64,000 bases of DNA from Deltaproteobacteria bacterium (GTDB lineage: Bacteria > Myxococcota_A > UBA9160 > UBA4427), in contig PBFW01000007.1 in assembly GCA_002719955.1 (NCBI GenBank), forward strand, positions 3,724 to 67,723. Reading direction: 5' to 3'. The notes beneath the pieces are model-generated. The model made no database searches. It saw only the letters and a list, made by a program, of their open reading frames with translations, and had not been told where the DNA came from. Below are positions 59,076 through 64,000 of the stretch, in pieces (the first letter of the stretch is position 1; each line of letters opens with the position of its first letter). A program made the position numbers and the translations under genes.

Positions 59076-60428
59076 CTACTCCCCATCCCGGGAGCGAATC
59101 TGAGCCACAACCTCGGCGTGCTCCGCCTCGTTCAACGAAAAGCCCGAAAAAACGTAGATCCCCAGCAGAAAGACCGTCGCCGGAAGGACCCCCGCCGTGT
59201 ACCGAATCGCATCCTTCACCGCTTCCGGCTGGGTCTCGGCCAGCGGATCGTATCCGCCGAGCGTCAAGGCGGCACCGCCGATGCCTACGGCCAGCGCCAT
59301 CCCCGCCTTGCGGATGAAATTCCAAACCGCGGCATAAGCCCCTTCTTTTCGCTGCCCCGTCCGGAGTTCGTCGAAGTCGACGACATCCGCCTGGATCGAA
59401 GGAGCGATCACCGCCGAGATACTCGTCCCCGTGCCGATCAGGAGCACACAAGCGAAGACCCGCATCCACGCGCCCTCGGTCAGAAAGAACATTCCGATGA
59501 AGCCCAGAACCAGACTGAGCATTCCCAAGGTCCAGAGACGCTTCTTCCCGATTCGTTTCGAATAGCGAATCCAGAGGGGCACGAGGATGAATTGGGGCAG
59601 CATCCACGCAGCCAGGAGCGCCTCGATCAGATCGATGCGACCGACGAGATCATCCATGATATAGGCGGAGAGCGTCGAAACGATCCCCATCCCGAAGGCA
59701 TCCAGCCCGAAGACGAAGAAGAGTACGAGTGCATGCGGGTTGCGAGCGACATCGCGAAAAGACGCCAGTAGCCCGTCACCGCCGCGTCCTTGATGACCCT
59801 CCGACTCGGGGGTCCGCAGGGCACAGAGGACGATGACGCATGCGACGATCACCCCGATGAGCAACGATAGGCCGAAGGCCGTCGACCGCTCATCCTCGGC
59901 CGTACGCATCAGATAGATGAAGCTGAGTGCGCCGGCGAAGCCCGAAGTCATGATCACCTGTCGCCACGCGAACAGGCGTGTACGTTCGTGATAGTCGCGC
60001 GTCAACTCGAGGCCGAGGGCATTATAAGGGATATAGAACGCGGTCGAAGCCGTCTCCCACAGGATCAACGCGGTCGCGACCCAGACGACGAGCATCACAC
60101 CCTCGAGTGATTCCGGAGGTGACCAGAGCATGATAAAGGTCGCTGCGAGCGGAACCGCCGAAGCGAAGAGCCAGGAACGACGTCGGCCAAGTGGGGATTG
60201 CGTCCCATCCGAGAGATAGCCGACCATCGGATCCGAGACCGCGTCCCAGACCCGCGCCAAGGCGTAGACCGCGCCCATGGCGGCGGGCGCGATCATGAGG
60301 CTATCCGTCGAGAATTTCATGAGCCACATCGAAACCGGCAAGGTCATCCCGATATAGGCCGACATGGGCAGCCCATAGAAGATGAGCAGCGATCTCGGGA
60401 GCCGCGAAGACGGGGAGGGATCGGACAC
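59076..60428 (-). CDS. MFS transporter, GPH cation-symporter type
   Basis: A 450-residue protein with 12 predicted helices. It carries GPH-family motifs: VWDAVSDPMVGYLSDGTQSP, GRRRSWLFASAVPLA, YIPYNALGLELTRDYHERTR and, in the second half, GVGIGGAALTLGGY-like MALAVGIGGAALTLGGYDP. The DP..G.LSD motif after helix 2 is the family hallmark. The family (MelB, XynB, LacS-like) imports glycosides or other organic substrates with H+ or Na+. It is divergent from a second GPH transporter (about 100 bases between starts); both probably serve the adjoining catabolic operons. Confidence 0.9.
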   Translation of the reverse strand: MSDPSPSSRLPRSLLIFYGLPMSAYIGMTLPVSMWLMKFSTDSLMIAPAAMGAVYALARVWDAVSDPMVGYLSDGTQSPLGRRRSWLFASAVPLAATFIMLWSPPESLEGVMLVVWVATALILWETASTAFYIPYNALGLELTRDYHERTRLFAWRQVIMTSGFAGALSFIYLMRTAEDERSTAFGLSLLIGVIVACVIVLCALRTPESEGHQGRGGDGLLASFRDVARNPHALVLFFVFGLDAFGMGIVSTLSAYIMDDLVGRIDLIEALLAAWMLPQFILVPLWIRYSKRIGKKRLWTLGMLSLVLGFIGMFFLTEGAWMRVFACVLLIGTGTSISAVIAPSIQADVVDFDELRTGQRKEGAYAAVWNFIRKAGMALAVGIGGAALTLGGYDPLAETQPEAVKDAIRYTAGVLPATVFLLGIYVFSGFSLNEAEHAEVVAQIRSRDGE

Positions 60429-60534
60429 CCCGGGATACTCGCACAGCGACCGCCCGAGGCCATTGGGACCTTTCGGATCAGGCGATGGCGAACGCGCCCC
60501 ATCGTCCTATCGTGCCCTCCCATGGTTCACGTCC

Positions 60535-61968
60535 ATGCCTGAAAGCGGCAAACTACCGTTTCGAACGCGCTTCGCCTACGGCATCGGGGCAACGGCCGAG
60601 TCGTCGATCACGATGGCCTTCAACTCGTTCAATTTCCTCTTCTACAACAACGTGCTCGAACTCTCGGGGACCCTCTGTGGTCTGGCCGTCACGATCGCCC
60701 TCGCCTTCGATGCGATTTCGGATCCGCTGGTCGGATCGATCTCCGACCGATGGCGATCGCGCCTGGGCCGCCGCCATCCCTTTCTCTACGCGGCACCCAT
60801 TCCGATGGCCATCTGTTTTTTTGCCATCTATGCACCACCCACCGGCCTGGGAGAAATCGCCCTCTTTCTCTGGTTCACCACCTTCACGGTCCTCCTGCGA
60901 ACCGCCCAGACCCTCTATCAAGTGCCGCACCTCGCCCTCGGCGCCGAAATGACCTCGGGCTATCGAGAGCGCTCGGTCCTGATGAGTTACAACACCGTCT
61001 TCGGTCTGGTGGGGACCTTTGGCGTCTTCTTCCTCGGCTGGAGTTATTTCGGTGAAATAGAAGGCGGGACGGGCAACCGGCAGGGTTATGTCGTGATCGC
61101 CACCGTGATCGCCGTGTTCTCCGTCTTCGTCGTCTACGCGTCGGCCTTTTTTACGCGTGACCAGATCCCGAAGCTTTCGGTTCCGCCACAGGATCTGCCG
61201 ACCTTCAGCTTCGCCGAGCTGACGAAGGAGATCCGGGAGTGTCTGCAAAACGACAACTATCGAACGCTCGTCTTCGGAATCTTCTTTCTCTCGGCAACCC
61301 TCGGTCTCCACGAGACCCTGACCTCCCACCTCAACGTCTTCTTCTGGGAGCTTCCCCCGCAGCAGATTCGCTGGATGGTGATCGGTGCACCGATCGGTCT
61401 CATCCTGGCGAGCATCCTGACTCCCATCGTTCACTCCCGTTGGAGCAAACGCAACGCACTGATCGCGGGCATTCTCGGCATGACGACCGCAGTGGGAACA
61501 CCGATCGTCTTCCGTCTTCTCGGCCTCCTCCCCGAGAACGGCTCCACACTCATCTTCCCGATGCTCTGCGTCTTCAAGGCGATCTCGTATTGCATGAGCG
61601 CCATGATGGTCATCAGCATCGCCTCGACGCTCGCCGACGTGACCGACGAACACGAACTCCTGACGGGTCGGCGCCAGGAGGGAATCTTCTTCGCAGCACG
61701 CGCCTTCTTCGGAAAACTCACCACCGGCCTGGGACATCTGCTCGCGGGAGTGGGCATGGACTTCATCGCCTTCCCAACGGGCTCGTCGCCTGGCGAGATC
61801 GCGCCCGAGATCGTCTATCGATTCGGGGTCCTGGCGGGGCCGCTCACCCTCCTACCGGGGCTGGTCTCGATCGTCTTCTACCTGCGCTATCGGATCGACG
61901 AGGCGCGCCACGACGAGATCCGGCGAGCGCTCGAAGCGCGCCCCCCTCGATCACCTAAAGGGAGCTGA
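60535..61968 (+). CDS. MFS transporter, GPH cation-symporter type
   Basis: Start chosen at ATG 60535 (MPESGKLPFRTRFAYGIGAT), where the family's first segment begins; 477 residues and 12 helices. Motifs are LAFDAISDPLVGSISDRWRS, LGRRHPFLYAAPIPMAICFF, YQVPHLALGAEMTSGYRERS and DEHELLTGRRQEGIFFAARA. It is a paralogue of the divergent transporter but clearly different in sequence. It ends 29 bases before the convergent aldo/keto reductase gene. Substrate unknown. Confidence 0.92.
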   Translation: MPESGKLPFRTRFAYGIGATAESSITMAFNSFNFLFYNNVLELSGTLCGLAVTIALAFDAISDPLVGSISDRWRSRLGRRHPFLYAAPIPMAICFFAIYAPPTGLGEIALFLWFTTFTVLLRTAQTLYQVPHLALGAEMTSGYRERSVLMSYNTVFGLVGTFGVFFLGWSYFGEIEGGTGNRQGYVVIATVIAVFSVFVVYASAFFTRDQIPKLSVPPQDLPTFSFAELTKEIRECLQNDNYRTLVFGIFFLSATLGLHETLTSHLNVFFWELPPQQIRWMVIGAPIGLILASILTPIVHSRWSKRNALIAGILGMTTAVGTPIVFRLLGLLPENGSTLIFPMLCVFKAISYCMSAMMVISIASTLADVTDEHELLTGRRQEGIFFAARAFFGKLTTGLGHLLAGVGMDFIAFPTGSSPGEIAPEIVYRFGVLAGPLTLLPGLVSIVFYLRYRIDEARHDEIRRALEARPPRSPKGS

Positions 61969-61997
61969 AATCTCTCGTCGCCGCTCTCCAGCCGTGC

Positions 61998-62924
61998 CTA
62001 ACCCGAAGCTTTCGAGATCCTCCTCTTCGCCTCACTCACGATTTCTTCGGGAAGCGGCCCCCTCGCCGCGACCGCAACATTTGCGACGAGATGCGCCGAC
62101 TTGGATGTGCCCACGATCGTCGTATCGACGTACGGATGGGAGAGTACGAATCGCAGCATGAACTCCATCGGTGAGAGTTCGCCCAGGATCTCGTCCAACC
62201 GGGCGCGCTCCCAGAGCGTGCGTCGCTCGGCGACGAAGCCGCGCCAGAATTCGTGCGCACCCGACTCGTCGTAGTCTGAAGCCGTCGCACCGCGCGCCAC
62301 ACCTCCTCGGATGATCGTGGCCGCACCCGCCGCCGCGGCTCGGCAAATCGCGCCGTCGTGCTCGGGCTGAAGCGCCGAGTAGGGAATCTGGAATGAATCG
62401 AAAACACCCATCTCGATGTGATCTTCGAGGTCCGGCAGCGTGCTCGACATCCCGAGAAATCGAACCTTACCCTCATCGCGAAGCGCCACCATCGCTTCGA
62501 CGCTCCCCTCCGACTCGATCCTGGCTCGAGATGGGCTCGAGTGGATCTGCACGAGGTCGAGGCGGTCGGTTTTCAAGCGACGCAGGCTCTGCTCGACCCC
62601 GGCGCGAATATTCGCTGGACTGAAATCGTGCTCAAGTTTTCCGCCCTCGAATCTCGGCTCGCGACCGACGAGGCAGCCACATTTGGACGCCAGAAAATAC
62701 TCTTCGCGGCGATGGGCGATCGACTCCCCGATCAGCTCCTCGGAAGTGGCATAATCCGGCGACGTATCGATCAGGTTGATCCCCTGATCGAGGACTTCGT
62801 TGAGTAGCCTTCCGGCCTCCTGAATCGAGGAGGGCCCCCCCGTCCTCATGAGCTCCATCGCCCCGAATCCGAGCCGTGTCGCTTCGAAACCGGTCCCTCC
62901 GAAACGCTGTCGGGGAAGGATCAT
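61998..62924 (-). CDS. Aldo/keto reductase
   Basis: A 308-residue TIM-barrel oxidoreductase. The catalytic set is Asp and Tyr in GINLIDTSPDYATSEELIGE, Lys in EEYFLASKCGC and His in RLDLVQIHSSPSRARIE. The NADPH-binding end reads VDTTIVGTSKSAHLVANVAV. It begins MILPRQRFGGTGFEATRLGF, the normal AKR N-terminus. It would reduce an aldehyde or ketone. No operon partner; a partial DUF1214-like gene lies upstream on the same strand. Confidence 0.93.
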   Translation of the reverse strand: MILPRQRFGGTGFEATRLGFGAMELMRTGGPSSIQEAGRLLNEVLDQGINLIDTSPDYATSEELIGESIAHRREEYFLASKCGCLVGREPRFEGGKLEHDFSPANIRAGVEQSLRRLKTDRLDLVQIHSSPSRARIESEGSVEAMVALRDEGKVRFLGMSSTLPDLEDHIEMGVFDSFQIPYSALQPEHDGAICRAAAAGAATIIRGGVARGATASDYDESGAHEFWRGFVAERRTLWERARLDEILGELSPMEFMLRFVLSHPYVDTTIVGTSKSAHLVANVAVAARGPLPEEIVSEAKRRISKASG

Positions 62925-63008
62925 GACATTGCCTTTCCAGCCGAGCCGAATGCTCGCGTCGTCCTGATGGCATCCGATGCACGAGATCCCCTCGGCACCC
63001 GGCCCGGG

Positions 63009-64000
63009 CTATCGCCGCGCCAACCCATAGCGCCGCTCGATGGCTTCCTGCCGTTCCGCGATCTGCACCCGCCGCGCCGCTGCGTCGAAGCTCGGCTCAT
63101 CGGATGGAAAGTGGGACGCGATCGAATCGAAGGGTAGCAATTCGACTTTGGGCTCGTGCGCGCGGGTGAGTGCGCCGACGCCCTGCCATCGCAGCATCAT
63201 CTGGCCCTGCGGCGCCCCCGACGCGTCGAGCCAGTTGGCCACCCCCGGATCCCGCATACTGATCACGAAGCGGTACACCCCATCCGGACTCAACCGAGCC
63301 TGCCGATTGTTCAGGCTCGTCAGCTGATTCACGAAATCGAGCCCTTCGAACCACTCGGTCCCAAGCTGAAAACCCTGATAGCGCGCGTCGGAGGGGAGCA
63401 GCGTGACGAGCAATGCCTGATCGTCCCGAAGCCTGTAACGACCCGCGACGCTGTATTGGCTCTCGAGCCCTCCATCGGCACCCGTCATTCGTCGGAGGGG
63501 GCGAAAGCGATTCATCTCGAGACCCGAAAAAACTTGATCGACGAGTCCGAGATAGCCCGTGAGCGCGTCGCCCAGATAGGCCGCCGTCGCGTCGATTCGC
63601 GCGGCCACGATCTCGTCCTCGACCGCTCGACTCACTCGCCCGCGCATCCCGACCCGCTCGATCCCGATTTCGCCGGCCTCCTCGCTCGCCCAATCGCCAT
63701 AGGTGTACCGGACCAGGATGCGGCGTGTTCGAGGCGCGAGTTCGATCCAATTTCCTTCCCGCGGAGGCCCGCCCACGATCACCTCGAAGCGACCTTCGTC
63801 GTCTGTGATGAGTTCCGAGAGCCCGAATGTCCCCCGTGCCCGCATCGGCCGATGGATGCCGGGGTAGCCCTGATAGAGCTGAATGCTGAAATCTGCCGTC
63901 GTGCCGCGCCGTCCCTTGATCCGATAGACGGCGTCGTCCTCCACACGGCTCACCAGATAGAGGTTGTCGGGATTGCCGAGAGCGACCTTTGCATAACGCT
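63009..64000 (-). CDS. DUF1214-like protein, N-terminus cut by window edge
   Basis: The frame is open to the right edge (reading KVALGNPDNLYLVSRVEDDA inward), so at least 330 residues are present and the true start is outside. The visible part matches a DUF1214-type protein: DNLYLVSRVEDDAVYRIKGR, ELAPRTRRILVRYTYGDWAS, FVISMRDPGVANWLDASG and MMLRWQG near the end. Such proteins occur next to catabolic or CoA-ligase gene sets, with unknown biochemical role. It ends 84 bases before the start of the aldo/keto reductase gene, on the same strand. Confidence 0.8.
   Translation of the reverse strand, partial: RYAKVALGNPDNLYLVSRVEDDAVYRIKGRRGTTADFSIQLYQGYPGIHRPMRARGTFGLSELITDDEGRFEVIVGGPPREGNWIELAPRTRRILVRYTYGDWASEEAGEIGIERVGMRGRVSRAVEDEIVAARIDATAAYLGDALTGYLGLVDQVFSGLEMNRFRPLRRMTGADGGLESQYSVAGRYRLRDDQALLVTLLPSDARYQGFQLGTEWFEGLDFVNQLTSLNNRQARLSPDGVYRFVISMRDPGVANWLDASGAPQGQMMLRWQGVGALTRAHEPKVELLPFDSIASHFPSDEPSFDAAARRVQIAERQEAIERRYGLARR

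Noticed and set aside
57470-59317. Very long open frame on the plus strand opposite the amidohydrolase and DUF35 genes
   Set aside because: Composition follows the codon pattern of the minus-strand genes, there is no start context and no recognisable domain. It is a GC-driven shadow.
60553-61737. Long minus-strand frame, rich in Glu/Asp/His, opposite the second GPH transporter
   Set aside because: It mirrors the hydrophobic codons of the transporter; acidic low-complexity composition and no motif.
1-64000. CRISPR arrays, tRNA or rRNA genes, integrase or attachment sites
   Set aside because: Nothing resembling regularly spaced repeats, RNA genes of these classes, or an integrase was seen; the only mobile-element trace is the IS5-type tail at 12167-12477.

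Overview
The window is GC-rich (about 60% or more by eye), densely coding and Gram-negative in character: it carries kdsB (Kdo activation), several lipoproteins, and secreted proteins with PEP-CTERM-like or IPTL-CTERM-like C-terminal sorting signals. The catabolic part mixes LLM/F420-type oxidoreductases, amidohydrolases, a DUF35 plus thiolase-like pair, a PQQ dehydrogenase and a DUF1214-like protein. That mix suggests an uncultivated deltaproteobacterial or Myxococcota-like lineage. This placement is inference; no rRNA, tRNA or other taxonomic marker is present.

Layout. Positions 1-1441: the 5' part of a secreted FGE-domain protein running off the left edge, and a wrecked lamin-tail-domain gene. 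1442-11022: a surface-glycan locus, with an OafA-like acyltransferase on the minus strand and then a plus-strand series of flippase-like membrane protein, two GT4 glycosyltransferases, two methyltransferases, a pyruvyl transferase and a sulfotransferase. 11023-14654: a gene graveyard holding a beta-propeller remnant, a methyltransferase remnant, an IS5-type transposase tail and a multiply frameshifted MmgE/PrpD gene. 14655-16579: a DegT aminotransferase and a methyltransferase. 16517-25097: a compact ten-gene minus-strand operon (GT2, methyltransferase, GT4, FemAB-like, hexapeptide acyltransferase, methyltransferase, VOC, FkbH, ACP, flippase-like protein). 25721-35164: two different STT3-type oligosaccharyltransferase homologues (PglB-like and AglB-like) flanking a second graveyard, an intact IPTL-CTERM-type protein and an enoyl-CoA hydratase. 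35629-43974: envelope functions (sterol desaturase family, a lipoprotein, an exported dual-specificity phosphatase, a lipoprotein sulfatase, a GT-C enzyme, an SH3 protein). 43979-64000: mostly catabolism and core metabolism (LLM oxidoreductases, kdsB, cyclase, purU, an MBL-fold pseudoenzyme, PQQ dehydrogenase, amidohydrolases, a DUF35/thiolase-like aldolase-type pair, two GPH transporters, an aldo/keto reductase, and a DUF1214-like protein running off the right edge).

How the parts may work together (inference): the two glycan loci could build a lipid-linked, heavily decorated glycan carrying methyl, pyruvyl, sulfo, acyl and possibly FkbH/ACP-derived glyceryl groups. The two STT3 homologues could transfer such a glycan to exported proteins. 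Both have lost the WWD part of the WWDYG acceptor-recognition motif, so their acceptor rule may be unusual. Other points worth attention are an MBL-fold protein with its metal site erased, an orphan minus-strand intrinsic terminator implying an unannotated RNA, and an Ltp2/ChsH2-like pair suggesting side-chain aldol cleavage of an unknown substrate.
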